In this document: positions 48,736-58,699 of the stretch, in pieces | How positions within the stretch are numbered: the first letter of the stretch is position 1 | Layout: every line of letters starts with the position of its first letter | DNA from: Allorhizobium ampelinum S4 | GTDB taxonomy: Bacteria > Pseudomonadota > Alphaproteobacteria > Rhizobiales > Rhizobiaceae | Direction: 5' to 3' | Length of the DNA: 64,000 nucleotides | Assembly (NCBI RefSeq): GCF_000016285.1 | Contig: NC_011989.1 | Location: forward strand, 3,103,001-3,167,000 | Made by a program: the position numbers and the translations under genes | Notes under the pieces: model-generated | What the model was told of the DNA's origin: nothing | What the model saw: the letters and a program-made list of their open reading frames with translations, nothing else | The model's database searches: none

Positions 48736-49500
48736 ATGACCAAGCCTCTTGTCGCCATTCCCGCTGATTTCCGTGCCATTGAAGGGTCCAATTGGCATTG
48801 CGTGCTGGACCAATATGTCAAGGCAACTCTCACCGTCGCCGGGGCCATGCCGGTTATTATTCCCGCTCTGCAAACCGGCGCGGATATCGAGGCGGTGCTT
48901 GACCGGGTGGATGGCGTGGTGATTTCCGGCTCGCCCAGCAATGTGCATCCCTCGCTCTATGGCCGCGAAGCCACGGATGGCGATGGCCCCTTCGACCACG
49001 CCCGTGATGCGACCTCGCTGCCGCTGATCCGCCGCGCCATCGAGCGGGGTGTTCCGCTGCTAGCTATCTGCCGGGGTATCCAGGAGCTGAACGTGGCGCT
49101 GGGCGGCACGCTGGCATCGGAAATACAGGACCAGCCCGGCACCTGGGATCACCGCAAGCCGCCGACCACCGACCGCGACCTCGCCTATTCCATCCGCCAG
49201 CCGGTGGAGGTGCGGGAAGGCTCCTGCATCGCCCGCTATCTCGGCACAGCAGGGACAATTCAGATCAACTCCCTGCACCGCCAGGCGATTTCCGATCTCG
49301 CCCCAAGGCTCCAGGCCGAGGCGCTGGCCGATGACGGCACAATCGAGGCCGTGTCCGTCATCGATGCCAAAGGCTTTGCCGTTGGCGTGCAATGGCACCC
49401 GGAATATTGGGCCGAAACGGATGCCCCGTCGCGCGCCCTGTTTGAAGCATTCGGGGCGGCGGCCAGGGAGTATGCAGCAGTGAAAACCAAGGTGGTTTGA
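48736..49500 (+). CDS. Gamma-glutamyl-gamma-aminobutyrate hydrolase-like (PuuD/peptidase C26)
   Basis: 254-aa class-I glutamine-amidotransferase-fold hydrolase. The nucleophile Cys is in LLAICRGIQELNVALGG, His and Glu in GVQWHPEYW. VDGVVISGSPSNVHPSLYG is the oxyanion region of the PuuD group, which releases GABA from gamma-Glu-GABA in putrescine degradation. No other puu gene is nearby, so the true substrate is unproven. The start at 48736 follows GGAG. Confidence 0.85.
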   Translation: MTKPLVAIPADFRAIEGSNWHCVLDQYVKATLTVAGAMPVIIPALQTGADIEAVLDRVDGVVISGSPSNVHPSLYGREATDGDGPFDHARDATSLPLIRRAIERGVPLLAICRGIQELNVALGGTLASEIQDQPGTWDHRKPPTTDRDLAYSIRQPVEVREGSCIARYLGTAGTIQINSLHRQAISDLAPRLQAEALADDGTIEAVSVIDAKGFAVGVQWHPEYWAETDAPSRALFEAFGAAAREYAAVKTKVV

Positions 49501-49548
49501 TGGTGGCGACGCCGTTTCAAACGTGAATTACGGAGCGGTTCGCTTGGC

Positions 49549-49597
49549 TTCGCCCTCCTCATCCCCTGCCGGGACCTTCTCCCCGACGGGGAGAAGA
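49549..49597. repeat. Partial copy of the MITE-internal repeat with hairpin
   Basis: Contains CTTCTCCCC-GAC-GGGGAGAAG (9-bp stem, 49576-49584/49588-49596) and the preceding CTTCGCC...CTCATCC block seen inside both MITE-like elements, but no terminal repeats. It lies between two convergent genes and may act as a terminator. Confidence 0.65.
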
Positions 49598-49650
49598 GAC
49601 TGAAATCAACACACGATTTGCTTCCTATCTCCGCTCCTTGCTTACAGCGC

Positions 49651-50610
49651 TTACCGCTTCACTGGTGTTTCCGGCACGGGTGTCTTGACCATACCGTTTT
49701 CAAACCAGCCGATCAGGTTATCCGCCACCAGATCGGCCATGGCATTGCGGGTCGGCACCGAGGCGGAGGCGACATGCGGCAACAGCGACACATTGGGCAG
49801 ATCGAGGAATTCCGCCGGTACTTTCGGTTCTTCGTAGAACACGTCCATTCCGGCGGCGGCAATCGTGCCATCCTTCAAGGCTGAGATCAGCGCCGGTTCA
49901 TCGACGCTCCAGCCACGGCCGACGCTGATGAACACGCCGTTCGGCCCCAGCGCCTTCAACACGTCGGCATTGATCGCCTTGTGGGTTTCCGGCGTTTTCG
50001 GCACAATGCAGATCAGCGTATCGACGGCTGCGGCCAGATCCGTCAGCGAGGCATGGTAATCGTAGGGAACGCCGGGCTTGGGGCTGCGGGTATGGTAGCT
50101 GATCTTCACCTTGAAGGGTTGTAACCGGCTGGCGATTTCACCACCGATCCGCCCCAATCCATAAAGCCCGACATGGCGGCCCCGCAGCGACAGCGGCGAC
50201 AGTGTAAACGGTCCCTCGTTCTGCCAGCGCCCGGCCCGCAGATAGCTTTCCGCCTGATGGAACTGCCTGATCGTGTTGAGCAGCAGCGCAATCGTCGTAT
50301 CGGCCACTTCATCATCCAGCACGTCAGGCGTGTTGGTAACGATAACATTTTTAGACGCAGCTTTTGCCACATCCACCCCGTCATAGCCGACGCCGAAATT
50401 GGCAATGATTTCCAGCTTCGGCAGGCTGTCGATCAAGGCGCCCGGCACAGCACCGGCAATGGCAATGCCCCGCACGCGGGCGGCGTCAGCATCGTTTAAC
50501 GCAACCGGCTGGCCGGGCGGGGTCTGCACCAGTTCGAAACCAGGCTGCAAACGTTCCAACACGCGCGGATGAATTTTTCCGGGAATGAGAATTACGGGCT
50601 TATTGGTCAT
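49651..50610 (-). CDS. D-2-hydroxyacid dehydrogenase (glyoxylate/hydroxypyruvate reductase type)
   Basis: 319-aa NAD(P)-dependent dehydrogenase. NFGVGYDGVDVAKAASKNV is in the substrate domain, GLYGLGRIGGEIASRL is the cofactor motif, the catalytic Arg is in ICIVPKTPETHKAIN to VFISVGRGWSVDEPAL, and the acid/base Glu and His in YEEPKVP and LLPHVASAS. The cofactor-loop Arg-Ser (HTRSPKPG) after the Rossmann strand suggests NADPH preference. It is co-transcribed behind a LacI regulator (12-bp gap), suggesting substrate-inducible sugar-acid or glyoxylate metabolism. Confidence 0.87.
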   Translation of the reverse strand: MTNKPVILIPGKIHPRVLERLQPGFELVQTPPGQPVALNDADAARVRGIAIAGAVPGALIDSLPKLEIIANFGVGYDGVDVAKAASKNVIVTNTPDVLDDEVADTTIALLLNTIRQFHQAESYLRAGRWQNEGPFTLSPLSLRGRHVGLYGLGRIGGEIASRLQPFKVKISYHTRSPKPGVPYDYHASLTDLAAAVDTLICIVPKTPETHKAINADVLKALGPNGVFISVGRGWSVDEPALISALKDGTIAAAGMDVFYEEPKVPAEFLDLPNVSLLPHVASASVPTRNAMADLVADNLIGWFENGMVKTPVPETPVKR

Positions 50611-50622
50611 AGGATCAAATCT

Positions 50623-51648
50623 CTATTCGTCTCGATGTTTAACGGGGCCAGTCGATTGGCGGATACGCATTTCAGGCTTGATAAGGTGAATACCATCAGG
50701 CTCATGACTGCCCGCCAGCTTATCCAGAAGCGCGCGCGCCGCAAGCCTGCCCACTTCCGCCTGTCCGTTTGACACAGTGGTCAGTGCCGGCGTGGCAATA
50801 GAGGCTTCCTCCAGATCGTCGTAGCCGGTGACGGATATATCGCGGCCCGGCACCAGCCCGGCACGCGATATGCCATTCATCAACCCAATCGCGACCAGAT
50901 CGTTCCAGCACACCGCCGCCGTCGGCTTTTGTGGCAGCGACAGAAAATTCACCGCCGCCTCGAAACCACCCTGTTTGGTGCGCGGTCCGGGAAGGCGCAG
51001 ATTGGGATCGACGGCAATGCCCGCCTTGCGCAAGGCGTTGACATAGCCCTGATAGCGGTCGCGCCCCGTCGAGGTTTGATCGGTGCCGCCAACCATGGCG
51101 ATGACGCGGTGGCCAAGGCCGATCAGGTGGTTGGTGGCCAGCGAAATGCCGTAGCTGTCATCGCCGCGATAGGTCGGAAGGGCCAGCCCGTCCATGGACC
51201 GGGCAATCAGGATGGCGGGCATGCCATTGTCTTCGGCCAGCATCACATCCTCCGGCGGTGAGCCGATGGCAGGCGACATGATCACCCCGTCACCGCCCAG
51301 TTGCAGCAGCGTCTCGATGAAGGTCCGCTGCTTTTCCACCGAATCGTAGTGGTTGGACAGAATGAACGTCTGGCGGCTGCGGTCCAGCTCGCTTTCAATG
51401 GCTTTCAGAATTTCGCCGTAAAACGGGTTCATGATGTCATGAACGACAACACCGATAATGCCGGAACGCGAGGTGCGCAGGCTGGCGGCGCGACGGTTAT
51501 AGATATAGCCAAGCAGCCGGGCTTGGTCCTTGATCTTTTCGCGCGTATCTGCCGCCACCAGCGGACTGTCTCGCAAGGCCAGCGATACCGTGGCGGTAGA
51601 CAGGCCGAGACTTTCGGCAATGGTCGATAACTTGATCTTTTGCGCCAC
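50623..51648 (-). CDS. LacI-family transcriptional regulator
   Basis: 341 aa starting at a GTG (VAQKIKLSTIAESLGLSTAT) preceded by a GGGGGGAG site; the 13 upstream codons are rejected. The N-terminal LacI helix-turn-helix and hinge (TREKIKDQARLLGYIYNRRA) are followed by a periplasmic-binding-protein-like sensor (GIIGVVVHDIMNPFYGEIL). It lies directly upstream of the dehydrogenase gene on the same strand and probably controls it and itself; the ligand is unknown. Confidence 0.9.
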   Translation of the reverse strand: MAQKIKLSTIAESLGLSTATVSLALRDSPLVAADTREKIKDQARLLGYIYNRRAASLRTSRSGIIGVVVHDIMNPFYGEILKAIESELDRSRQTFILSNHYDSVEKQRTFIETLLQLGGDGVIMSPAIGSPPEDVMLAEDNGMPAILIARSMDGLALPTYRGDDSYGISLATNHLIGLGHRVIAMVGGTDQTSTGRDRYQGYVNALRKAGIAVDPNLRLPGPRTKQGGFEAAVNFLSLPQKPTAAVCWNDLVAIGLMNGISRAGLVPGRDISVTGYDDLEEASIATPALTTVSNGQAEVGRLAARALLDKLAGSHEPDGIHLIKPEMRIRQSTGPVKHRDE

Positions 51649-51755
51649 GGCTCCCCCCTCTGCCGGACGTGAACAGGCCGGCTTCAACGCATTTAAACAG
51701 TTTAATTAAAACGTTGAACGCGCCATGGCAAGGGCAGATGCACGGGCTCCTTCGA

Positions 51756-52298
51756 TCAGTCAGCCAGGGGTTCATCGACCAGGTCGGGCCGTTGTGCGTC
51801 GGCAGGCGCCAGTAGATTGGCATCGATGGCGGCAAGCAGTTTCATCAACACTTTCACCTGCTTGCTGCTAAAGCCACGGGTAGCATGGCGCTCCACCGCA
51901 ACATTGGCATCGGCGATCTTTTCCACCGTAGCCCGCCCCATTTCTGTCAGGAACACTTTCGTCTGGCGGCCATCGGCATCCGAGCCGCGCCGTTCGACAA
52001 AGCCCTGCACCTCCATGCGCCCGATGGTGCGAGTCATGGTCGGCGCCTTGACGCCCAGGCGCTGCGCCAGAAGGCCGGGCGTCAACCCTTCCTCCTCAGC
52101 CAGCAGCAGCACCACGCCTTCCTGCCCGGAATAGAGCCCGCTGCCGGTCAAAAGCCGCGTCTGCACCGTGCGAAAACTGCGTGACGCCTGGGTGATTGCC
52201 ATGCCCAACTCGCCACTCAAGCCAAGTTTCGCCTGTTTCACCTCGTCTTTGGACTTGCCGGATTTCTTCTTTTTCTCGGTCTTATCTTTTTTAGCCAT
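51756..52298 (-). CDS. MarR-family transcriptional regulator with lysine-rich N-terminus
   Basis: 180 aa. The N-terminal 25 residues are strongly basic (KKDKTEKKKKSGKSKDEVKQ) and the winged-helix core follows: GLTPGLLAQRLGVKAPTMTR is the recognition region and RRGSDADGRQTKVFLTEMG the wing. The ligand is unknown. It is divergent from a creatininase-family gene 89 bp away, the likely target. The basic tail is unusual for MarR proteins and may aid DNA binding. Confidence 0.86.
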   Translation of the reverse strand: MAKKDKTEKKKKSGKSKDEVKQAKLGLSGELGMAITQASRSFRTVQTRLLTGSGLYSGQEGVVLLLAEEEGLTPGLLAQRLGVKAPTMTRTIGRMEVQGFVERRGSDADGRQTKVFLTEMGRATVEKIADANVAVERHATRGFSSKQVKVLMKLLAAIDANLLAPADAQRPDLVDEPLAD

Positions 52299-52387
52299 GC
52301 TACCCCCGCAGTCGAAAGAAAGTGCTGTTGTCACAGGCGCTCATGTCACGCATATGATGCATAGACAAAAACAGGTCAGTAAACCAG

Positions 52388-53209
52388 ATGTCCCATCCAG
52401 AACCGTATTTCCAGTGCAACGATCCGGCTCTTTCGCCCGCCGAAAGGGCCAACTGGATTGCCGTCCTGCCGCTCGGCGCCCATGAACAGCATGGCCCGCA
52501 TCTGCCCTTTGAGACCGACACGATCATCGCGCAGGGGGTTGTGGACCGGCTGATCCTAGCACTGCCCGACACCCTGCCCGTCACCTTTCTGCCCGTCGAG
52601 CCGGTCGGCTATTCCGTCGAGCATATGGATGTATTCGGTACGCGCACGCTTACCTTTAACGAGGCCGTGGAGCGCTGGCTCGGCATCGCCGAAACCCTGA
52701 GCGGCCAAGGCATTCGTAAGCTGATGATGCTCAACGCCCATGGCGGCAATTCGCCCTTGATGACCGTGGTCGCCACCGAAGCGCGCATCCGTTTTTCGAT
52801 GCTGGCCGTGGCAACCAGTTGGACCCGCTTCGGGCAGCCGGACGGCCTGATCCGGCCTGAAGACAAGGCCATCGACATTCATGGCGGCGATATCGAAACT
52901 TCGGTCATGCTGGCATTGCGTCCAGACTTGGTCGCTATGGACAAGGCTCAGAATTTCTCGTCACGGCAAAGCGAGTTTGCTGCCCGCTTCACCCATCTGC
53001 GCGCCTATGGCCCACATGCCTTCGGCTGGAAAATGGCGGACCTCAATCCGCTGGGCGTCGCCGGAAATGCCAGTGTGGCAACAGCGGAAAAGGGCGAAAA
53101 CCTGCTTTCCCATGCCGTTCACGGACTTGTGGAGCTCCTGTGGGATATCCATGACTTTGATATCGAGAAAGCCTTTGAACTGCCACCCCACTCGTCCTAT
53201 ATGGGGTAA
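52388..53209 (+). CDS. Creatininase-family amidohydrolase
   Basis: 273-aa metal-dependent hydrolase. The motifs LPLGAHEQHGPHLPFETDTI (Glu and His metal ligands), LNAHGGN and DIHGGDIETSVMLALRP are those of the creatinine amidohydrolase family. Members include creatininase, MftE and riboflavin-pathway formamide hydrolases, so the substrate is open. The promoter is shared with the divergent marR gene. Its stop codon overlaps a possible Zur-like palindrome for the next gene. Confidence 0.86.
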   Translation: MSHPEPYFQCNDPALSPAERANWIAVLPLGAHEQHGPHLPFETDTIIAQGVVDRLILALPDTLPVTFLPVEPVGYSVEHMDVFGTRTLTFNEAVERWLGIAETLSGQGIRKLMMLNAHGGNSPLMTVVATEARIRFSMLAVATSWTRFGQPDGLIRPEDKAIDIHGGDIETSVMLALRPDLVAMDKAQNFSSRQSEFAARFTHLRAYGPHAFGWKMADLNPLGVAGNASVATAEKGENLLSHAVHGLVELLWDIHDFDIEKAFELPPHSSYMG

Positions 53210-53218
53210 TATAGTTAC
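53206..53218. promoter_or_regulatory. Possible Zur-type operator before the cobW-like gene
   Basis: GTAATATAGTTAC, a palindrome with perfect GTAA/TTAC ends, 39 bp before the start codon. It shares 8 of 13 positions with the GTTATAATATAAC-type Zur core as I remember it. Zinc repression of COG0523 metallochaperones is well known, but the match is only suggestive. Confidence 0.35.
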
Positions 53219-53257
53219 AGGGCGGCGCGATGCTGCCTTCCAATCATCGAGGTTCCC

Positions 53258-54355
53258 ATGAGTGAAGCAGCCGTAAAACCCACACCCGTTACCGTGCTGA
53301 CCGGCTATCTCGGCGCAGGCAAGACCACGCTTCTCAACCGGATTCTGTCGGAAAACCACGGCAAGAAATACGCTGTCATCGTCAATGAATTCGGTGAAAT
53401 CGGCATCGACAATGATTTGATCGTCGAGTCGGACGAAGAAATCTATGAGATGAACAATGGCTGCGTCTGCTGCACGGTGCGCGGCGATCTGATCCGGGTC
53501 GTCGAAGGACTGATGCGCAGGCCTGACCGTTTCGACGGTATCATTGTCGAAACCACCGGTCTTGCCGATCCGGTGCCTGTCGCCCAGACCTTCTTCATGG
53601 ATGACGATGTGCGCGCCAAGACCGAGCTGGATGCCGTCGTCGCCCTTGTGGATGCCAAGCACCTGCCGCTGCGCCTCAAAGACAGCCGCGAAGCCGAAGA
53701 CCAGATCGCCTTTGCCGATGTCGTTGTTATCAACAAGGCGGATCTCGTTACTCATGAGGAATTGCACCGGATCGAGGATATCGTCCGCGCCATCAATCCC
53801 TCGGCCCGGATCTACACCACCACTCGCTCTGGCGTAGACCTGTCGAAAGTGCTGAACCAGGGCGCCTTCAACCTGGAACGGGCGCTGGAAAACGATCCGC
53901 ACTTCCTGAGCCATGATGAAGACGACGATCATGTCTGCGGCCCTGATTGCGACCATGACCATGGACACGATCATCATCATCACGACCATGGGCATGACCA
54001 CGATCATGACCATGGACATCACCACCATGACCACGGTCCCTCGCCTATTCATGATGTGACCGTCACCTCGATATCGCTGCGCGGTGGCGAAATGAACCCG
54101 GACCGCTTCTTCCCCTGGATTCAGAAGGTCACCCAGACCGACGGCCCGAACATCCTGCGCCTGAAGGGCATTATCGCCTTCAAGGGCGATGCCGAGCGCT
54201 ATGTGGTGCAGGGTGTTCATATGATTATCGAGGGCGACCACCAGCGGCCATGGAAAGATGGCGAAAAGCATGAAAGCCGCCTGGTGTTCATTGGCCGGGA
54301 ACTGGACCGTGAAAAGCTGGAAAACAGCTTCAAGGCCTGCGAGGCTGCGGCATGA
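53258..54355 (+). CDS. CobW/COG0523 GTPase metallochaperone with His-rich loop
   Basis: 365 aa. Walker A GYLGAGKTTLLN near residue 13, EFGEIGIDNDL, the metal-binding GCVCCTVRGDL (CxCC), Walker B VETTGLADP and the guanine-specifying NKAD. A long His/Asp stretch (about 223-265) separates the GTPase and CobW-C halves and would bind several metal ions. This is typical of the zinc-responsive ZigA/ZagA-like branch that delivers metal under zinc limitation. A WD40 gene follows 55 bp downstream in the same direction. Confidence 0.9.
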   Translation: MSEAAVKPTPVTVLTGYLGAGKTTLLNRILSENHGKKYAVIVNEFGEIGIDNDLIVESDEEIYEMNNGCVCCTVRGDLIRVVEGLMRRPDRFDGIIVETTGLADPVPVAQTFFMDDDVRAKTELDAVVALVDAKHLPLRLKDSREAEDQIAFADVVVINKADLVTHEELHRIEDIVRAINPSARIYTTTRSGVDLSKVLNQGAFNLERALENDPHFLSHDEDDDHVCGPDCDHDHGHDHHHHDHGHDHDHDHGHHHHDHGPSPIHDVTVTSISLRGGEMNPDRFFPWIQKVTQTDGPNILRLKGIIAFKGDAERYVVQGVHMIIEGDHQRPWKDGEKHESRLVFIGRELDREKLENSFKACEAAA

Positions 54356-54410
54356 AGCTTATCCCTTCCCTGCTGCCAAACCCTGACAACCATACCGGAA
54401 AGACTGCCTG

Positions 54411-55397
54411 ATGCCGACTGTTGCCCCGCTCGATCTGGAAGGCCACGTACTGACCGCGGCCTTCCTTGGAGACATTCCGGTTTTCGTCACAGCGGCTGGC
54501 GCTGTTCACCGTCTGGATGGCGGCGAGCAGGTCACCGAAACCGGGTCGGGCCTGCTGACCGCCATCAAGGACGACCATAACCAGACGCTTTTGACCGGCG
54601 GCGAGGATGGCAAGGTGCTGCGCATCGCTCATGATGGCACGGTCACGGAACTGGCGCACGCACCCCGCAAGTGGATTTCCGTTGTCGCAGCCGGGCCGCA
54701 AGGCGCGGTTGCCTATGGTTATGGCAAATCCGCCTTCGTGCGGCTGGCAAGCGGCGCGATACATCCCTATGAAGAGGAACGCACAGTCGAGGGTCTCGCC
54801 TTTGCGCCCAAGGGTTTGCGCATCGCCATTTCCCGCTACAATGGCGTGACGTTGCGCTTTGCAGCAGCCGAGGGCAAGCCAGTCGATCTGGAATGGAAGG
54901 GCGCCCATACTGGCGTCAGTTTTTCGCCTGACAACCGTTTCGTCGTCACCACCATGCAGGAAAATGCCCTGCATGGCTGGAAGCTGGATGGTGCTGGCAG
55001 TGATACCCGCCATATGCGCATGACCGGCTATCCCGCCAAGGTCAAGTCGATCTCCTGGTCGGCCAAGGGCAAGTGGCTCGCCTCATCCGGCGCGCCCGCT
55101 GCGATCGTCTGGCCCTTTGCCTCCAAGGACGGCCCGATGGGCAAGGCCCCGCAAGAGCTGGGCACACGCGCCAATATCATGGTCACCCAGGTCGCCTTCC
55201 ATCCCGCAGAAGAGGTGCTGGCCATTGGCTATATCGACGGCATGGTACTGGCGGTGCGCCTGGCCGACGGCAAGGAGGCGCTGCTGCGCCGCCCGGGCAA
55301 GGGTGCGATCACCAGCCTGGGCTGGAGCGCAAGCGGCAAGTTGCTGGCCTTCGGGTCTGAAGCTGGCGATTGCGGCGTGATAGATATCTCCGGCTGA
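54411..55397 (+). CDS. WD40-repeat beta-propeller protein
   Basis: 328 aa, about seven propeller blades, e.g. NQTLLTGGEDGKVLRIAHDG, AHTGVSFSPDNRFVVTTMQE, SISWSAKGKWLASSGAPAAI and SLGWSASGKLLAFGSEAG. No signal peptide, so cytoplasmic. It follows the CobW-like gene and the two are often neighbours in Rhizobiales; a role as scaffold or metal-delivery target is inference. A strong terminator lies 28 bp after its stop. Confidence 0.85.
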   Translation: MPTVAPLDLEGHVLTAAFLGDIPVFVTAAGAVHRLDGGEQVTETGSGLLTAIKDDHNQTLLTGGEDGKVLRIAHDGTVTELAHAPRKWISVVAAGPQGAVAYGYGKSAFVRLASGAIHPYEEERTVEGLAFAPKGLRIAISRYNGVTLRFAAAEGKPVDLEWKGAHTGVSFSPDNRFVVTTMQENALHGWKLDGAGSDTRHMRMTGYPAKVKSISWSAKGKWLASSGAPAAIVWPFASKDGPMGKAPQELGTRANIMVTQVAFHPAEEVLAIGYIDGMVLAVRLADGKEALLRRPGKGAITSLGWSASGKLLAFGSEAGDCGVIDISG

Positions 55398-55425
55398 TCT
55401 CAAGTAGAAAAACAACCATGCCAAG

Positions 55426-55454
55426 AAAACCAGGGCTAATGCCCTGGTTTTTTA
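55426..55454 (+). terminator. Intrinsic terminator after the cobW-WD40 operon
   Basis: Perfect 11-bp stem AAAACCAGGGC/GCCCTGGTTTT with a TAAT loop, followed by more T. Confidence 0.9.
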
Positions 55455-55646
55455 TTATTTAAATCAACTAGATTCAAATTTTAAGGAAAACATAACCAAC
55501 CAGAAACTAAAAGAAATATGCTTTTTAAAGCGCTCTTGAAAAATAAGCGATGTGTTCAATTTTAGACCATAACCTGGCCACATCACCTCGACGCTTTCGT
55601 CCGCGTGATCTGCTCCTCCCGACATCACTTTCTGCGGACCACAACT

Positions 55647-57452
55647 ATGAAGCTCAGCATATCCTCCACGGTGATCATTTCCGGCGTGATCCTTGCCGTC
55701 GGAGTCGTCATCACACTCGCGACAGCCATGCAGACCCTCCAGCGGCTGAAGGTCAACGGACCGATCTATCAGCAGATCGTCGACAGCAAGGACCTGATCG
55801 CCGATATCCTGCCGCCGCCGCTGTATCTGGTCGAGGCTTATTCCCTGATCAATGAGTCAGCGCTTCAGCCGGATATGGCCGCTATCAATATCGACCGCCT
55901 GAAACTGCTGAAAAGCCAGTATCAGGAACGCCGGGACTATTGGAAAGGCACAACCCTGCCTGATGCTCTGCGCAGCAAGTTGCAGCAGGATGTTTTGGTG
56001 AAAGGTGACGCGTTCTGGACACAAATGGATCAAGCCGTCGTTCCAGCCCTAAGCGGTGCTGATCCGACCGTGCTGAAAGCCGCACTCAATGAGTTGAAGG
56101 AACGGTTTCACACCCACGAAGCCGCCGTTAATCAGTTGGTCGACATGGGGAATACCTATGGTAAGCTGCGGGAAACCGAAGCCGCTACGGAGACCGCATC
56201 GCGCGAAACCTTCAGCTATGCGCTGGGAAGCGCGCTGATCCTCCTCAGCCTCGCCTCGATTTTCATCGTTCAACGCCGCGCCCTGTCGCCGCTGCGCCAT
56301 ATGACCACGGCGATGACCGCCATGGCCCATGGCGATCTCGATACGCCTCCTCCCTATGCGACCCGCACCGATGAAATCGGCGAAATCGCCCATGCGCTGT
56401 CGATCTTTCGCGATGCCGGCCTGGAAAAGCGCCGCCTGGAGCAGGAGGCGGATGCCAGCCGCGCCAGCACGGAAGAGCAGCGCCGGCAGCGTGAGGCCGA
56501 GCGGGCCGCCGAGGCGCAAGCCCTGCGCCGCGTGGTCGAAGAACTTGGCGACGGTCTGCACCGGTTGGCCGAGTGTAACATGCGCACCACGCTCGACACG
56601 CCGTTCGATGCCCGGTTCGACACTCTTCGCAGCGATTTCAACGACTCCATCCTGACGCTTCAGACCACTCTAAAGCAGGTTCTCGATGAGACCGGCTCTC
56701 TGCAAACCAATAGCCGCGAGATGCGGGACGCCGCCGACAGCCTGGCCAAGCGCACCGAGCAACAGGCCGCCGCCCTTGAAGAAACCGCAGCAGCGCTCGA
56801 AGAGGTTGCCTCGACCGTGAAGGCCTCCACCACAAGAACCCGCGAAACCCGGATGCTTGTGAAAGATGCGCGTGACTGTACCAATTCCTCCAATGACGTG
56901 GTCAACAATGCCATTACCGCCATGCAGCGGATTGAAAGCGTCTCCGGTGAGATCGGCACAATCATCGGCGTGATCGATGAGATCGCCTTCCAGACCAACC
57001 TTCTGGCGCTGAATGCCGGTGTGGAAGCTGCCCGCGCTGGGGAAGCCGGCAAGGGCTTTGCCGTGGTGGCCCAGGAAGTGCGCGAACTGGCCCAACGCTC
57101 GGCAGGTGCCGCCAAGCAGATCAAAACGCTGGTGGATCGTTCCAGCACGGAAGTGGCAAGCGGCGTGAAACTGGTAGGAACCGCTGGCGATGCCCTGACC
57201 CAGATCGGCGGCTTTGTCACCAAAATCGACGATAATATCGATGCCATCACCAAGGCCGCAGAAGAACAGGCTATCGGCCTTCAGCAGATCAGCAGTTCGG
57301 TCAACAGTCTCGACCAGATGACCCAGCAGAATGCTGCCATGGTCGAAGAGACCAATGCCATCAGCCAGACGCTGGCCGACGGCGCCATCTCACTGGCAGC
57401 CCTCGTCAATCGCTTCCAACTGCCGGCAACCCCCATGGCCCGGGCGGCGTGA
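55647..57452 (+). CDS. Methyl-accepting chemotaxis protein
   Basis: 601 aa from ATG 55647 ([20 protein letters not shown], the first membrane helix). A periplasmic four-helix-bundle sensor of about 160 residues is followed by a second helix ([17 protein letters not shown]), a HAMP domain ([20 protein letters not shown]) and a coiled-coil signalling domain whose tip is [20 protein letters not shown] and [18 protein letters not shown]. No pentapeptide tether at the C-terminus (it ends MARAA). The ligand is unknown. A TTG or GTG start further upstream is possible but less likely. Confidence 0.9.
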   Translation: MKLSISSTVIISGVILAVGVVITLATAMQTLQRLKVNGPIYQQIVDSKDLIADILPPPLYLVEAYSLINESALQPDMAAINIDRLKLLKSQYQERRDYWKGTTLPDALRSKLQQDVLVKGDAFWTQMDQAVVPALSGADPTVLKAALNELKERFHTHEAAVNQLVDMGNTYGKLRETEAATETASRETFSYALGSALILLSLASIFIVQRRALSPLRHMTTAMTAMAHGDLDTPPPYATRTDEIGEIAHALSIFRDAGLEKRRLEQEADASRASTEEQRRQREAERAAEAQALRRVVEELGDGLHRLAECNMRTTLDTPFDARFDTLRSDFNDSILTLQTTLKQVLDETGSLQTNSREMRDAADSLAKRTEQQAAALEETAAALEEVASTVKASTTRTRETRMLVKDARDCTNSSNDVVNNAITAMQRIESVSGEIGTIIGVIDEIAFQTNLLALNAGVEAARAGEAGKGFAVVAQEVRELAQRSAGAAKQIKTLVDRSSTEVASGVKLVGTAGDALTQIGGFVTKIDDNIDAITKAAEEQAIGLQQISSSVNSLDQMTQQNAAMVEETNAISQTLADGAISLAALVNRFQLPATPMARAA

Positions 57453-57528
57453 GACGAACGGCGATCGAAAGATCGTCTTTCCTGTAAGCCAGTCTTCGGC
57501 CTTTACCCAAATCAAGCGCTCAGAAACA

Positions 57529-57557
57529 AAAATGGCGGCCACTTTAGCCGCCATTTT
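57529..57557. terminator. Bidirectional terminator between MCP and ompW genes
   Basis: Perfect 11-bp stem AAAATGGCGGC/GCCGCCATTTT, loop 7 nt, between convergent genes. Confidence 0.88.
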
Positions 57558-57577
57558 CCTATGTATCTCGATGAGGT

Positions 57578-58279
57578 TTAGAAGCGGTAGGTGACACCGG
57601 CGCCGATCAGCCATGGATCGAGCTTGGCAGTGCCCTTGACCTTGGAGCCACCAACGGTCGCTTCGAAATCCGGGCGCAGGTAATATTTCTTGACGTCGAA
57701 GTTGACGCCCCACTTGTCGTTGATCATGTAGTCGAAACCGACCTGCACGGCGGCACCGAAGGTATTCTTGACATCGAGCTTGGTGGCGGAACCGGTCGCC
57801 GACTGATTGTAGAACATCGTATAGTTGACGCCCGCGCCAACATAGGGCTGGAACTTGCCGAAATCGGTGAAGTGATATTGCAGCGTTACCGTTGGCGGCA
57901 GGATCCAGACCTTGCCGAGCTTGCCCAGGCTACCGATTGAGCCCCCGGCATTGACGTTCGCTGACGTCGTGCCGAGAATGAGTTCGGCAGCGATGTTGCG
58001 ATTGAAGAAATAGCTGAAATCGACTTCCGGCGTGACGCTGTTGCTGTAGGACAGATCGGAGCCGCCAATGCCATCCACCGAGCCGCCATCATTGGGTACC
58101 ACGGCCAGCGCACGGGCGCGGACCTGCCAGGGGCTGTAGGGCGTCAGCAGCGATTCGGCTTGCGGAGCGCTTGCCGCCGGTGTCAGATCCGCCGCAGAGG
58201 CCAGAGGCGTCGCCAAAGACAGCGATGCGAAAGCAAGGGGCGCAAGCGCTATCAAGCCAAGGGTGCGGTTCGTTGACAT
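57578..58279 (-). CDS. Outer-membrane protein, OmpW family
   Basis: 233 aa. A signal peptide (MSTNRTLGLIALAPLAFASL, cleavage near ASA-ADLT) is followed by an eight-stranded barrel ending in GAGVTYRF with C-terminal Phe, as required for outer-membrane insertion. VDFSYFFNRNIAAELILGTT, FQPYVGAGVNYTMFYN and NDKWGVNFDVKKYYL match OmpW, a small hydrophobic-channel protein linked to stress tolerance. RBS AGGAGA precedes the start. Confidence 0.9.
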   Translation of the reverse strand: MSTNRTLGLIALAPLAFASLSLATPLASAADLTPAASAPQAESLLTPYSPWQVRARALAVVPNDGGSVDGIGGSDLSYSNSVTPEVDFSYFFNRNIAAELILGTTSANVNAGGSIGSLGKLGKVWILPPTVTLQYHFTDFGKFQPYVGAGVNYTMFYNQSATGSATKLDVKNTFGAAVQVGFDYMINDKWGVNFDVKKYYLRPDFEATVGGSKVKGTAKLDPWLIGAGVTYRF

Positions 58280-58699
58280 GTCATCTCTCCTTTATCGATT
58301 GATCAGCAGGTCCCCCTGCTGCATTGCAACCGATTATCGGTGACCGGACACCACCGTCCTTGAGACAAATCAAGAAAAGACAACCTTACGACAGGCCGCC
58401 AGTATTCAAGGATGAAGTGTGGCTTCCATGCATCATCTTTTTGATTTCTATCAATTTTTCTTCGAACAAGACCACCCTCCGACCAGACCTCAAAGCGGTG
58501 GCCCACATGCTCGCGTCAACCGGCAAAGGAAGGGTTATTTTTCATCGCCGCTTCCTATCACCCACTTGTGAGTACCCGGGCGGCGATTGGAGCGAGACAA
58601 GTCCTCTTCCGTCACGGAACTGTTAAAAACGCTTCCTATCGTCTTGCCACTCCGCCGATGTCAGCTTCCCCACCGCGGATCCTCGTAAAGGATATGGTC
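58280..58699. other. Divergent intergenic region ompW / phosphoesterase
   Basis: 420 bp. A short hairpin AGCAGG/CCTGCT lies in the ompW leader (about 58305-58321). Frames are open toward the phosphoesterase gene from 58568 but lack coding character. No operator was recognised. Confidence 0.5.
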
